64,000 nucleotides of DNA from Brenneria corticis (GCF_003115855.1 NZ_KZ819072.1:1-64000); one strand, 5' to 3'; numbered from the stretch's first letter, positions 45,912 through 55,916 are shown. Numbers and translations are program-made. Notes: generated by a model not told the origin, from the letters alone.

Positions 45912-47474
45912 TTAAAGCGCGTTTTCAACTGCTTCGCGTATGGTTTTGACGTGAAGTCCGTATACCACCTGCACATTGTTGCCCTGACGGATAACCGCTT
46001 TGGCGCCGGTGGTTTTAAGCTGCTGGTCGTCGACGATGGCGGGGTCGATTACCGTGACCCGCAGGCGGGTATAGCAGTTGTCCACCACCTCGATATTGGG
46101 TTTGCCGCCGAGTCCGGCGATAATGGTCAGGCCGACGAGGCGGCCGTCGTCTTTGAGCTGCTGCTGCGCCTTGGCCTGATAGTCGGTTTTGGAGTACAGC
46201 CGCGTCTCTTCTTCATCGGTTTCACGCCCCGGCGTGGGCATATCGAAATAGAGGATCAGGAAGCGGAAGACGAAGAAGTAAATCACCGACATGGTTAAAC
46301 CCACGGCGATATACATCGGCCAGTTGGATTTCTCAATGCCCAGCGGCAGGTTGTACAGCAGGAAGTCGATCACCCCGTTCGCGCCGATGGCGTGTACCCC
46401 CAGCACCGAGAACAGCATCATGCCCAGCCCGGTCAGCACCGCGTGTACCGCAAACAGCAGCGGGGCGACGAAGAGGAAAGAGAACTCCAGCGGTTCGGTC
46501 ACCCCCAGCAGGAAAGAGGTAAACGCGGCCGGGACCAGAATCGCCTTGGCGGCCAGGCGTTTTTCCGGTTTGGCGGTGACATACATCGCCAGCGCCGCCG
46601 CCGTCAGGCCGAACATTTTACTGATGCCGCGCGCGTCCCAGGCCACCGTCGGGCTAAGCTGTTTAACGCTTTGGCAGGCCATCTCGGCGAAATAGATGTT
46701 GCGCGCGCCCTGATACAGATTGCCGCACACCTCCGCCGAACCGCCTAACTCGGTGTAGAGAAACGGGGTATAAACCAGGTGGTGCAGCCCGGTGGGGATC
46801 AGAATGCGCTCCAGAAAACCGTAGATGGCGATGCCGAAAGGCCCGGCGCCTTTAATGGCGAACGCCAGATGGCTGATGCCCTGCTGGGCGAAAGGCCAAA
46901 CGGCGCTCATCGCGAAGCCGAGGGCGATAGCCAGCGGGATCGCCAGAATAGCGACGAAACAGTGGCCGGAGTAGATGGCCATCACCCCGTCAAACTGTTT
47001 GCCGGAATAACGGTTATACAGATAGCCGGCGAATGCGCCAATCAGGATGCCGGCGAAAACGCCCATCTCCAGCACCTGAACCCCCAGCACCATGCCTTGT
47101 CCGGCCGCGCGCATCTCCGCGGCGGGCACCAGTTTTCCCTGTAGCTGCAGCGTAATGTTCATCGCATTGATGAAGATGATAAAGGTCACCAGGCCGATCA
47201 GCGCGGCGTAGCCTTTATCGCGCTTTGCCAGACCGATGGGAATGCCGACGGCGAACACCAGCGCCAGATTGGCCAGGATCGCCACGGCGGATTTGGAAAC
47301 CAGCTGACCGAAATCCTGAATCAGCGGATGGCTGAGCAAGGGAATATAACCGGCCAGATTGCCGTTGCCAAATACGTTGCCAAAGGCGATAAACAGCCCG
47401 ACAATCGGTAAAATCAACACTGGCCCATACAGCGATTTGCCGAAATTCTGCAATGCATTGACCGCTCTTTTCAT
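45912..47474 (-). CDS. Alpha-glucoside-specific PTS transporter subunit IICB
   Basis: A 520-residue PTS permease of the glucose/GlvC group: an N-terminal EIIC membrane domain (from MKRAVNALQNFGKSLYGPVL) with the sugar-site stretch ERILIPTGLHHLVYTPFLYT, and a C-terminal EIIB domain with the phosphorylated Cys in VVDNCYTRLRVTV. No EIIA domain is fused, so EIIA-Glc probably serves. It forms an operon with the GH4 gene. Alpha-glucosides are inferred from the GH4 partner. Confidence 0.92.
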   Translation of the reverse strand: MKRAVNALQNFGKSLYGPVLILPIVGLFIAFGNVFGNGNLAGYIPLLSHPLIQDFGQLVSKSAVAILANLALVFAVGIPIGLAKRDKGYAALIGLVTFIIFINAMNITLQLQGKLVPAAEMRAAGQGMVLGVQVLEMGVFAGILIGAFAGYLYNRYSGKQFDGVMAIYSGHCFVAILAIPLAIALGFAMSAVWPFAQQGISHLAFAIKGAGPFGIAIYGFLERILIPTGLHHLVYTPFLYTELGGSAEVCGNLYQGARNIYFAEMACQSVKQLSPTVAWDARGISKMFGLTAAALAMYVTAKPEKRLAAKAILVPAAFTSFLLGVTEPLEFSFLFVAPLLFAVHAVLTGLGMMLFSVLGVHAIGANGVIDFLLYNLPLGIEKSNWPMYIAVGLTMSVIYFFVFRFLILYFDMPTPGRETDEEETRLYSKTDYQAKAQQQLKDDGRLVGLTIIAGLGGKPNIEVVDNCYTRLRVTVIDPAIVDDQQLKTTGAKAVIRQGNNVQVVYGLHVKTIREAVENAL

Positions 47475-47861
47475 TATCGTCTCTCTTGGTGGTCATTATT
47501 GGGTGGGTACAGAGCAAGGCTAGCAGCGAATGAAGATGTTTTTCCAGTTATCTTATTGTTTTAAAAACAAATAACCCATAATGTCACAGGTAACCCTCAG
47601 AACTGTGATCGCCGATGATTTGTTACCGTCGCGCCGTTTTTCCGGGGGAGCGAGCAATTACGGCTGGACGGCAATCGCCGATAAGGTAGGGGAGAAGATA
47701 ATATTTTTTTAATAAGATGTTACGTCTCTGATAGGCAAGTGGTTCAGGCCACCCTATAATCTGCGCCACTTTACGCATTCTGAACGTTTACCCGGCGGAT
47801 GTGTGAGGCAGATAATTTTTATAATCCGGATGCTATCTGATAGTCAGTTAATGAGGTCAAT
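47475..47861. other. Divergent regulatory gap between the PTS operon and ndk
   Basis: This 387-bp gap contains a perfect palindrome TTGTTTT-A-AAAACAA (47556-47570), about 82 bp before the PTS gene, and a TATAAT (47755-47760) with a weak -35 for ndk. No small gene is supported. Confidence 0.6.
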
Positions 47862-48290
47862 ATGACGGTAGAACGTACCTTTTCCATCGTAAAACCGAAT
47901 GCTGTGGCGAAGAATGCCATTGGTGCGATTTATGCGCGTTTTGAAAGCGCGGGTTTCAAGATTGTGGCGGCCAAAATGCTGCATCTGACGCGTGAGCAAG
48001 CCGAAGGCTTCTATGCCGAACATCAGGGCAAGCCGTTTTTTGACGCGCTGGTCTCCTTTATGATCTCCGGGCCGATCATGGTGCAGGTGCTGGAAAGCGA
48101 AAATGCCGTGCAGCGCAACCGCGATATCATGGGCGCCACCAACCCGGCGAACGCGCTGGCGGGCACGCTGCGCGCCGACTACGCCGACAGCTTTACCGCC
48201 AACGCGGTGCATGGATCGGATTCCCCCGAGTCCGCGCAGCGCGAAATCGCCTATTTTTTCAGCGCCGATGAAATCTGCCCGCGGAATTAA
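47862..48290 (+). CDS. ndk: Nucleoside diphosphate kinase
   Basis: Ndk balances nucleoside triphosphate pools by phosphate exchange through a phospho-histidine. The 142-residue protein has the active His117 in NAVHGSDSPESA. The ATG is preceded by GAGG. Confidence 0.98.
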   Translation: MTVERTFSIVKPNAVAKNAIGAIYARFESAGFKIVAAKMLHLTREQAEGFYAEHQGKPFFDALVSFMISGPIMVQVLESENAVQRNRDIMGATNPANALAGTLRADYADSFTANAVHGSDSPESAQREIAYFFSADEICPRN

Positions 48291-48337
48291 TTCCGCGCAC
48301 CGCTGGCCTGGCGGTACTAAACTTTGTACAATGCTGC

Positions 48338-48375
48338 GCCCTGAATGAGCCCGCGCTCGTTCGGGGCATTTCTTT
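48338..48375 (+). terminator. ndk terminator
   Basis: A 13-bp stem (GCCCTGAATGAGC / GCTCGTTCGGGGC, two G-U pairs, loop CCGC) is followed by ATTTCTTT. Confidence 0.75.
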
Positions 48376-48426
48376 AACTATCCTTTTTTAGTGCCATAAC
48401 GTGTAATAACGAGGCCAAGAGTCCCT

Positions 48427-49608
48427 ATGTCCGAACAAATCGTGTCCGAATTTTCACCGGCGTCCGCCGTAGCGCCCCAATCCGCCAAATCCGCGGCGGA
48501 AAAAGTCAATCTGTTGGATCTTAACCGTCAGCAAATGCGCGAGTTTTTCGCCTCGTTGGGGGAGAAACCCTTCCGCGCCGATCAGGTAATGAAGTGGATC
48601 TACCACTACTGCTGCGACGATTTCGCCCAGATGACCGATATAAACAAAGTCTTTCGCGCCAAATTGCAGCAGGTCGCCGAGATCCGCGCGCCGGAAGTGG
48701 TGGATGAGCAGCGCTCCTCCGACGGCACCATCAAGTGGGCGATTCTGGTTGGCGACCAGCGTGTGGAAACGGTGTATATCCCGGAAGAGGATCGCGCCAC
48801 GCTGTGCGTCTCTTCGCAGGTGGGCTGCGCGCTGGAGTGCAAATTCTGCTCAACCGCGCAGCAGGGCTTTAACCGCAATCTGCGCGTTTCCGAAATCATC
48901 GGCCAGGTGTGGCGCGCGGCCAAAATCATCGGCGCGTTCAAAGTCACCGGACAGCGTCCGATCACCAACGTGGTGATGATGGGGATGGGCGAACCGCTGC
49001 TCAACCTGACCAACGTGGTGCCGGCGATGGAAATCATGCTGGATGATTTCGGTTTCGGCCTGTCGAAACGGCGCGTCACGCTGTCGACCTCCGGCGTGGT
49101 GCCGGCGCTGGATAAGCTGGGGGATATGATCGACGTGGCCCTGGCGATTTCCCTGCACGCGCCGAACGATGAAATCCGCAATGAAATCATGCCGCTTAAC
49201 AAGAAGTATAATATTGAAACCTTCCTGGGCGCGGTACGGCGCTATTTGGAGAAATCCAACGCCAATCAGGGGCGCGTCACGGTGGAATACGTGATGCTGG
49301 ACCATATCAATGATGGTACGGAGCACGCGCATCAACTGGCCGAATGCCTGAAAGATACGCCGTGCAAGATTAACCTGATCCCCTGGAACCCCTTTCCCGG
49401 CGCGCCTTACGGCCGCAGCTCGAACAGCCGGGTCGATCGTTTTTCCAAAGTGCTTATGGAGTACGGTTTTACCACCATTGTGCGCAAAACCCGCGGCGAC
49501 GATATTGACGCCGCCTGCGGTCAGCTTGCCGGTGAAGTGGTGGACAGAACCAAGCGCACGCTGAAGAAAAAAATGGCGGGTGAACCTATCGCGGTTAAAA
49601 CGGTCTGA
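48427..49608 (+). CDS. rlmN: Dual-specificity RNA methyltransferase RlmN
   Basis: RlmN is a radical SAM enzyme that methylates C2 of A2503 in 23S rRNA and A37 in some tRNAs. The 393-residue protein has the cluster motif CALECKFC, the GEP stretch (MGMGEPLLN) and a C-terminal Cys in DIDAACGQLAGE that forms the methyl-cysteine intermediate. It follows ndk as in E. coli. Confidence 0.97.
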   Translation: MSEQIVSEFSPASAVAPQSAKSAAEKVNLLDLNRQQMREFFASLGEKPFRADQVMKWIYHYCCDDFAQMTDINKVFRAKLQQVAEIRAPEVVDEQRSSDGTIKWAILVGDQRVETVYIPEEDRATLCVSSQVGCALECKFCSTAQQGFNRNLRVSEIIGQVWRAAKIIGAFKVTGQRPITNVVMMGMGEPLLNLTNVVPAMEIMLDDFGFGLSKRRVTLSTSGVVPALDKLGDMIDVALAISLHAPNDEIRNEIMPLNKKYNIETFLGAVRRYLEKSNANQGRVTVEYVMLDHINDGTEHAHQLAECLKDTPCKINLIPWNPFPGAPYGRSSNSRVDRFSKVLMEYGFTTIVRKTRGDDIDAACGQLAGEVVDRTKRTLKKKMAGEPIAVKTV

Positions 49609-49760
49609 TACCTAATCGTTGCGGTTATAGATGAAAGTAGTACTACATTAGCGCGGTTAATCATGCTATTCCCGGGCGGGAATGGCTGTTACCATGAACG
49701 GCGTAAAGTCGTATAGCCGCTGATATGACGGGTCGGGACGCCAACGCAAGGAAGTCAGGA

Positions 49761-50516
49761 ATGACGCAACAGTCAAGGCAGGGAAGAGGTTGGTTGCCGG
49801 TGGTCGCGGCGGTTCTGTTGGCCGGATGCGCTGCTCCGCCTTATGAAGGGGCGAATCCGGCGGCGCAGACCCGTTTACAGTTAGGGCTGGAGTATCTGGC
49901 CCGCAATGACCTTGACGCGGCCCGGCGGAATCTTGAAAAGGCGTTGCAGGCGGCGCCGCAAGACTACCGCACCCAGGTGGGCATGGCGCTTTATGAACAG
50001 CGGATTGGCGCCAATCAGGCCGCTGAACGGCGCTATCAGCTGGCGTTAAGGCAGGCGCCGGGAAACGGCGGCGTAATGAATAATTACGGTGCGTTTCTGT
50101 GTGGTTTAGGGCAGTATGGAGCGGCGCAGCGACAGTTTGACGCGGCCGCGAAACTCCCCGATTACCGTCAGGTTGCCGATGCGTTGGAAAATGCAGGGTA
50201 TTGCTTTTTCAAAGCCGGGCAGGATGATAATGCGCGTCGCGCATTAAGTCAGGCGCTGAAGCATGATCCCGCGAAGGGCGCTACGCTGTTGGCAGAGGCG
50301 GATAAACGCTTTTCCGCCGGAAAATACCAGCAGGCTCAATTGCTTCTGGGCGTTTATCAGCATATCCTTCCGGCCAGTGCCGAGAGTTTATGGTTACAGA
50401 TTCGTTTCGCCGCGCTGGCGAACCGTGATGACGAGCTTGAGCATTACGGCAAATTGCTGGCGCGAAGTTTTCCACAATCTAAACAGTACCAGCAGTTCTT
50501 AGCTAATGAATACTGA
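49761..50516 (+). CDS. pilW: Type IV pilus biogenesis/stability lipoprotein PilW (PilF/YfgI-like)
   Basis: A 251-residue lipoprotein with a lipobox (VAAVLLAGC) and TPR repeats (LEYLARNDLDAARRNLEKAL, then similar units). In species with type IV pili this protein helps assemble the secretin; enterobacteria keep it here even without a visible pilus cluster. The ATG at 49761 has AAGGAA upstream and gives a normal signal peptide; 49725 would add 12 residues. It overlaps rodZ by 11 bp. Confidence 0.88.
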   Translation: MTQQSRQGRGWLPVVAAVLLAGCAAPPYEGANPAAQTRLQLGLEYLARNDLDAARRNLEKALQAAPQDYRTQVGMALYEQRIGANQAAERRYQLALRQAPGNGGVMNNYGAFLCGLGQYGAAQRQFDAAAKLPDYRQVADALENAGYCFFKAGQDDNARRALSQALKHDPAKGATLLAEADKRFSAGKYQQAQLLLGVYQHILPASAESLWLQIRFAALANRDDELEHYGKLLARSFPQSKQYQQFLANEY

Positions 50517-51513
50517 AGCCACTCAAAATAACACAGAATCCACCATCCCCGGCGAACGTCTGCGCCAGGCGCGCGAGCGTCTGGGATTGACCCAGCAGAC
50601 CGTCGCCGAACGCTTATGCCTGAAGATTTCCACCGTGCGTGAGATTGAAGACGGCAATACGCCGACCGATTTGGCGCCGACTTTTTTACGTGGTTATATC
50701 CGTTCTTATGCGAAGCTGGTTCACCTGCCGGAGAGTGAACTGTTGCCCATGCTGGATAAGCATGTGGCTCCCCGTGCGTCGAATGTGGCTCCCATGCAGA
50801 GTTTTTCCTTAGGGAAAAGCCGCAAGAAACGGGACGGCTGGTTAATGACCTTCACCTGGCTGGTGGTGATTGTCGTCCTGGGGCTGACCGGCGCATGGTG
50901 GTGGCAGAATCATCAGGCGCAGCAGCAGGAAATCAACTCCATGGTCGATCATGCCAGCTCGCTTCAGGCGCAGAGTGAAGGTCAATCCGTGCCGCTGATG
51001 GATAATGGCGATAATAGCGAGCCGCAGGATGCGACGGCTTTCGACGCCGCGCCTTCCAGTCCGGTGGATGTGCCGGTGAATACCGCCGATTCGGCCCCGC
51101 AGCAGGCCGAATCCGACCTTTCTTCCGCCGCCCAGCCGGCGACGCCGCCGGAATCCGCCTCCGCGGCTCGGCAGCCGCCGGCGGAGGATAATGCGTTACT
51201 GAGCCAGAGCGCGATGGCGCCGGCCACCGGCCCTGTTTCCGCCGGAACGACCCCGTCCGCCGACGCGGGGCAGGCGCTGGCGATGAGTTTTACCGCTGAT
51301 TGCTGGCTGGAGGTGACGGACGCCAGCGGCAAAAAACTGTTCAGCGGGATGCAGCGCAACGGCGGTTCCCTGAACCTGAGCGGCCAGCCTCCCTATAGTC
51401 TGAAAATCGGCGCGCCTGCCGCGGTACAGATTCAGTTTCAAGGTAAGCCGGTCGATTTAAGCCGGTTTGTGAGAAGCAATCAGGTTGCACGTCTGACGCT
51501 GGCGGCGGAATAA
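50506..51513 (+). CDS. rodZ: Cytoskeletal protein RodZ
   Basis: RodZ links MreB to the wall-synthesis machinery and sets rod shape. The 335-residue protein has an N-terminal HTH domain that contacts MreB (GERLRQARERLGLTQQTVAERL), a membrane helix (LMTFTWLVVIVVLGLTGAWWW), a proline/alanine/glutamine-rich periplasmic linker and a C-terminal DUF4115 beta domain (FTADCWLEVTDASGKKLFSG). It overlaps pilW and leads to ispG. Confidence 0.95.
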   Translation: MNTEATQNNTESTIPGERLRQARERLGLTQQTVAERLCLKISTVREIEDGNTPTDLAPTFLRGYIRSYAKLVHLPESELLPMLDKHVAPRASNVAPMQSFSLGKSRKKRDGWLMTFTWLVVIVVLGLTGAWWWQNHQAQQQEINSMVDHASSLQAQSEGQSVPLMDNGDNSEPQDATAFDAAPSSPVDVPVNTADSAPQQAESDLSSAAQPATPPESASAARQPPAEDNALLSQSAMAPATGPVSAGTTPSADAGQALAMSFTADCWLEVTDASGKKLFSGMQRNGGSLNLSGQPPYSLKIGAPAAVQIQFQGKPVDLSRFVRSNQVARLTLAAE

Positions 51514-51555
51514 CGCAATTTGTCTTGGTGATGCTGCAATTTTGGAGAAGAAGTA

Positions 51556-52677
51556 ATGCATAACGCTGCACCCATAACCCGTCGGAAATCAAAGCGGATT
51601 TACGTCGGTAAGGTGCCTGTTGGGGATGGGGCGCCGATCGCGGTGCAGTCCATGACCAACACCCGAACCACGGATGTTGAAGCGACGGTCAATCAAATCA
51701 AATCACTGGAACGCGTCGGCGTCGATATCGTGCGCGTATCCGTTCCCACCATGGATGCGGCGGAAGCGTTCAAACTCATTAAACAGCAGGTTAACGTTCC
51801 CCTGGTCGCCGATATCCATTTTGACTATCGCATTGCGTTAAAAGTGGCGGAGTATGGCGTCGATTGCCTGCGAATCAACCCCGGCAACATTGGCAACGAA
51901 GAGCGAATCCGCTCGGTGGTGGACTGCGCGCGCGATCACGATATTCCGATCCGCATCGGCGTCAACGGCGGATCGCTGGAAAAGGATTTGCAGGAAAAGT
52001 ATGGCGAACCCACGCCGGAAGCCCTGCTGGAATCCGCCATGCGCCACGTCGATATCCTCGATCGTCTCAATTTCGATCGGTTTAAAGTCAGTGTGAAAGC
52101 CTCCGATGTTTTTCTGGCCGTACAGTCTTACCGGCTGCTGGCCGCCCGTATCGATCAGCCGCTGCATCTGGGGATCACCGAAGCCGGCGGCGCGCGCAGC
52201 GGGGCGGTTAAATCGGCCATCGGCCTTGGCCTGCTGTTATCCGAAGGGATCGGCGATACCCTGCGTATTTCGCTGGCGGCCGATCCGGTGGAAGAGGTTA
52301 AAGTCGGCTTCGATATTCTGAAGTCGCTGCGTATCCGTTCCCGCGGCATCAACTTTATCGCCTGTCCCACCTGCTCGCGGCAGGAGTTCGACGTTATCGG
52401 TACGGTGAACGCGCTGGAACAGCGGCTGGAAGATATCATCACGCCAATGGATGTATCCATTATCGGCTGCGTGGTCAACGGGCCGGGCGAGGCGTTGGTT
52501 TCCACCATCGGCGTAACGGGCGGCCACAATAAGAGCGGCTTCTATGAAGACGGCGTGCGTCAGCGCGAGCGTTTCGATAATGAGCAGATGATCGACCAGC
52601 TTGAAGCCAAAATCCGCGCCAAAGCCTCGATGATGGATGAAAGCCGGCGCATCACGGTAAATCTGGTGGATAAATAA
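51556..52677 (+). CDS. ispG: 4-hydroxy-3-methylbut-2-enyl diphosphate synthase IspG
   Basis: IspG (GcpE) is the [4Fe-4S] enzyme of the MEP isoprenoid pathway that makes HMBPP. The 373-residue protein has the N-terminal TIM barrel (GDGAPIAVQSMTNT) and the C-terminal cluster region with CPTC and GCVVNGPGEA. It depends on the Fe-S systems such as isc in this window. Confidence 0.97.
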   Translation: MHNAAPITRRKSKRIYVGKVPVGDGAPIAVQSMTNTRTTDVEATVNQIKSLERVGVDIVRVSVPTMDAAEAFKLIKQQVNVPLVADIHFDYRIALKVAEYGVDCLRINPGNIGNEERIRSVVDCARDHDIPIRIGVNGGSLEKDLQEKYGEPTPEALLESAMRHVDILDRLNFDRFKVSVKASDVFLAVQSYRLLAARIDQPLHLGITEAGGARSGAVKSAIGLGLLLSEGIGDTLRISLAADPVEEVKVGFDILKSLRIRSRGINFIACPTCSRQEFDVIGTVNALEQRLEDIITPMDVSIIGCVVNGPGEALVSTIGVTGGHNKSGFYEDGVRQRERFDNEQMIDQLEAKIRAKASMMDESRRITVNLVDK

Positions 52678-52749
52678 TCCGTGCCGGTGCGGCCCTGGGC
52701 CGTTATCCGCACAAATACTATTCCTGAACCCGATGGGGAGACCGGTGCA

Positions 52750-52779
52750 TTGAAGATGCGGTATCAATCCCCCTATAAT
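52750..52779 (+). promoter_or_regulatory. hisS promoter
   Basis: TTGAAG (52750-52755) and TATAAT (52774-52779) are separated by 18 bp, 36 bp before the hisS GTG. Confidence 0.7.
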
Positions 52780-52815
52780 CGGGTTTATTTTTTGAAAAAT
52801 GCATAGAGAACAGAC

Positions 52816-54090
52816 GTGGCAAAAAATATTCAAGCCATTCGCGGCATGAACGATTACCTGCCGGCCGAAACGGCATTGTGGCAGCGGATTGAAAACAGCC
52901 TGAAACAGGTGCTCGGCAGCTACGGCTACAGTGAAATCCGTACGCCCATCGTTGAGCAGACGTCGCTGTTTAAGCGCGCCATCGGTGAAGTTACCGACGT
53001 GGTGGAAAAAGAGATGTATACCTTTGAGGATCGCAACGGCGACAGCCTGACGTTGCGTCCTGAAAATACCGCTTCCTGCGTCCGCGCCGGTATTGAGCAC
53101 GGCATCCTCTACAATCAGGAGCAGCGGCTGTGGTATATCGGGCCGATGTTTCGCCATGAGCGTCCGCAGAAAGGCCGCTATCGCCAGTTTCATCAACTGG
53201 GCTGCGAAGTCTTCGGTTTGCAGGGGCCGGACATCGACGCCGAGCTGATTCTGCTCACCGCCCGCTGGTGGCGGGTGCTGGGCATTGCGCAGCATGTCCG
53301 GCTGGAGCTGAACTCGATTGGTTCGCTGGAGGCCCGCGCCCGTTACCGCGAGGCGCTGGTGGCGTTCCTGGAACAGCATAAAGAACAGCTGGATGAAGAC
53401 TGCCTGCGCCGCATGTACACCAACCCGCTGCGCGTGCTGGACTCGAAAAATCCCCAAGTGCAGACGCTGCTCAATGACGCGCCGGTGCTGACCGACTACC
53501 TGGACGACGAGTCCCGGACGCACTTTGAAGCGTTAGGTGAACTTTTAACCCAGGCGGGTATCCCATATACCGTTAACCCGCGTCTGGTTCGCGGTCTGGA
53601 TTATTACAACCGCACCGTCTTTGAATGGGTAACCACCAGTCTGGGCGCGCAGGGCACGGTCTGTGCCGGCGGGCGTTATGATGGTATGGTTGAGCAACTG
53701 GGCGGACACGCTACCCCGGCGGTGGGTTTTGCCATGGGCCTGGAGCGTCTGGTGCTGCTGGTGCAGTCCCTCAACCCCGAGTTTAAAGCGCTTCCTGGCG
53801 TTGACGTCTATCTGATCTCTTCCGGCGAAGGCACGCAGGTGGCGGCGATACAACTGGCTGAGACACTGCGCGATGCGCTGCCGCAGTTGAAACTGATGAC
53901 CAACTACGGCGGCGGCAATTTTAAAAAGCAATTTGCCCGCGCCGATAAATGGGGCGCGCGCATTGCGCTGGTATTAGGCGAAAACGAAGTGACCGCGGGT
54001 CAGGTGGTGATAAAAAACCTGAGAAACGGCGAGCAGGACACATTGGCACAGGCCGACGTCGCCGCGCGACTGGCAACGTTACTGGATTGA
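52816..54090 (+). CDS. hisS: Histidyl-tRNA synthetase
   Basis: A class II synthetase charging tRNA-His. The 424-residue protein starts with GTG (MAKNIQAIRGMNDYLP), has motif 2 (GPMFRHERPQKGRYRQFHQ), the HisA signature LVRGLDYYNRTVFEW and the C-terminal anticodon-binding domain. It has its own promoter and is followed after 13 bp by yfgM. Confidence 0.98.
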   Translation: MAKNIQAIRGMNDYLPAETALWQRIENSLKQVLGSYGYSEIRTPIVEQTSLFKRAIGEVTDVVEKEMYTFEDRNGDSLTLRPENTASCVRAGIEHGILYNQEQRLWYIGPMFRHERPQKGRYRQFHQLGCEVFGLQGPDIDAELILLTARWWRVLGIAQHVRLELNSIGSLEARARYREALVAFLEQHKEQLDEDCLRRMYTNPLRVLDSKNPQVQTLLNDAPVLTDYLDDESRTHFEALGELLTQAGIPYTVNPRLVRGLDYYNRTVFEWVTTSLGAQGTVCAGGRYDGMVEQLGGHATPAVGFAMGLERLVLLVQSLNPEFKALPGVDVYLISSGEGTQVAAIQLAETLRDALPQLKLMTNYGGGNFKKQFARADKWGARIALVLGENEVTAGQVVIKNLRNGEQDTLAQADVAARLATLLD

Positions 54091-54103
54091 GGAGAGAGAC
54101 ACC

Positions 54104-54724
54104 GTGGAAGTCTATACCACAGAGAATGAGCAGGTTGATGCGCTACGTCGTTTCCTCGCGGAAAACGGGAAAGCATTGGTCGTTGGCGTTGTGCTCGGCG
54201 TCGGCGCGCTGGTTGGCTGGCGTTTCTGGCAGAATCACCAGAGCGACAGCGCCATGGCGGCGTCGGTATCCTATCAGCAAGTCAGCGAACAGCTGGCGGG
54301 CGGAAAAGCCGAAGGCGTAACCTCGGCGGAGAAATTCGCCGCTGAAAACAAAAATAATTACGGGGCGCTGGCCTCGCTGGAGCTGGCTCGTCATTATGCG
54401 GATCGGAAGGATTTTGCCAAAGCGGAACAACAGCTGGCGCAGGCCGGGTCGCAAACCAAAGACGCCGACCTGCTTGCCGTGGTGAATTTGCGTTTGGCGC
54501 GCATTCAGCTCCAGGAGAAAAAGGCGGACGAAGCCCTGAAGACGCTGGAGGCCATCAAGTCGGACGGCTGGGTTGCTCTGGCGGCGGAAGTGCGTGGCGA
54601 TGCCCTGGTAAGCAAAGGGGACAATCAGGCCGCGCGCGAAGCTTATAATAAAGGTCTGGCCGCGAATCCACCGCAGGCACTGCAAGCATTGCTGCGTATG
54701 AAACTGAACAACCTGTCCAGCTAA
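54104..54724 (+). CDS. yfgM: YfgM, ancillary SecYEG translocon subunit
   Basis: A 206-residue inner-membrane protein with one N-terminal helix (ALVVGVVLGVGALVGWRFW) and a periplasmic TPR-like domain. E. coli YfgM binds PpiD and SecYEG and hands proteins to periplasmic chaperones. The start is GTG at 54104 with GGAGAG upstream. It lies between hisS and bamB. Confidence 0.94.
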   Translation: MEVYTTENEQVDALRRFLAENGKALVVGVVLGVGALVGWRFWQNHQSDSAMAASVSYQQVSEQLAGGKAEGVTSAEKFAAENKNNYGALASLELARHYADRKDFAKAEQQLAQAGSQTKDADLLAVVNLRLARIQLQEKKADEALKTLEAIKSDGWVALAAEVRGDALVSKGDNQAAREAYNKGLAANPPQALQALLRMKLNNLSS

Positions 54725-54734
54725 GAGGAATTCC

Positions 54735-55916
54735 ATGCAACTGCGTAAAACACTTCTGGTAGGACTGGTTTCTGTCGCCCTGCTGAACGGATGTTCGCTG
54801 TTTAACAGCGAGGAAGATGTCGTTACCATGTCTCCACTGCCGACGGTGGAAAATCAGTTCACGCCGACCAAGGCGTGGAGCCGCTCGGTGGGCAGCGGCA
54901 TCGGCGAATTCTATTCCAATCTGCACCCGGCCTGGCAGGGGGATCGCGTCTTTGCCGCCGATCGCCGCGGGACGGTAAAAGCGCTGGATCTCAACGACGG
55001 CAGCGAAATCTGGCGTGCCGACCTGTCTGAAAAAACCGGCTTTCTTTCCCGCAATACGCCCGCCTTACTCTCCGGCGGCGTAGCGGTATCCGGCAACCAT
55101 GTCTATGTTGGCAGTGAACGAGCGCAGGTGTTTGCCCTCAACGCGGAAGACGGAACGCCGGTATGGCAAACCAAAGTCGCCGGTGAAGCGCTGTCCCGCC
55201 CGGTTATCAGCGACGGCGTGGTGCTGATTCATACCAGCAACGGCCTGTTGCAGGCGCTGAATGAAAGCGACGGCGCGATTAAATGGACGGTTAACCTGGA
55301 TATGCCGACGCTGTCTCTGCGCGGCGAATCCGCGCCGACCACCGCCTTTGGCGCGGCCATCGTCGGCGGCGATAACGGACGCGTGAATGCGGTGCTGATT
55401 AATGAAGGGCAGTTAATCTGGCAGCAGCGTATTTCGCAGCCCAGCGGAGCGACGGAAATCGATCGCCTGAATGACGTCGATACCACGCCGGTGATTGTCG
55501 GCGAAGTGGTCTACGCGCTGGGCTATAACGGCAATCTGACCGCGCTGGATCTGCGCTCCGGCCAGATCCTGTGGAAACGGGAACTGGGTTCGGTGCACGA
55601 TTTTATCGTTGATGGCGACCGTATCTATCTGGTCGATCAGTCCGACCGCGTGGTGGCGCTGAACACTAACGGCGGCGCGAGCCTGTGGCGTCAGAGCGAT
55701 CTGCTGCACCGCAACCTGACGGCGCCGGTGCTGTATAATGGTTACCTGGTGGTGGGGGATACCGAAGGGTATCTGCACTGGCTGAATACGTCTGACGGCC
55801 GCTTTGTCGTACAGCAGAAAGTTGACGGTTCGGGCTTCCTGAGCAAGCCGGTGATCGCCAGCGACAAGCTGCTTATCCAGGCGAAGAACGGCGAGGTTTA
55901 CGCCTTTACCCGCTAG
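54735..55916 (+). CDS. bamB: Outer membrane assembly lipoprotein BamB
   Basis: BamB is the eight-bladed propeller lipoprotein of the BAM complex. The 393-residue protein has a lipobox (VALLNGC) and PQQ-type blade repeats (VKALDLNDGSEIWRA, VFALNAEDGTPVWQT, LTALDLRSGQILWKR). AGAGGAA precedes the ATG, and a terminator follows. Confidence 0.97.
   Translation: MQLRKTLLVGLVSVALLNGCSLFNSEEDVVTMSPLPTVENQFTPTKAWSRSVGSGIGEFYSNLHPAWQGDRVFAADRRGTVKALDLNDGSEIWRADLSEKTGFLSRNTPALLSGGVAVSGNHVYVGSERAQVFALNAEDGTPVWQTKVAGEALSRPVISDGVVLIHTSNGLLQALNESDGAIKWTVNLDMPTLSLRGESAPTTAFGAAIVGGDNGRVNAVLINEGQLIWQQRISQPSGATEIDRLNDVDTTPVIVGEVVYALGYNGNLTALDLRSGQILWKRELGSVHDFIVDGDRIYLVDQSDRVVALNTNGGASLWRQSDLLHRNLTAPVLYNGYLVVGDTEGYLHWLNTSDGRFVVQQKVDGSGFLSKPVIASDKLLIQAKNGEVYAFTR

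Noticed and set aside
44627..45949. 440-codon open frame on the plus strand
   Set aside because: It is antisense to the GH4 gene; no domain is visible in its translation.
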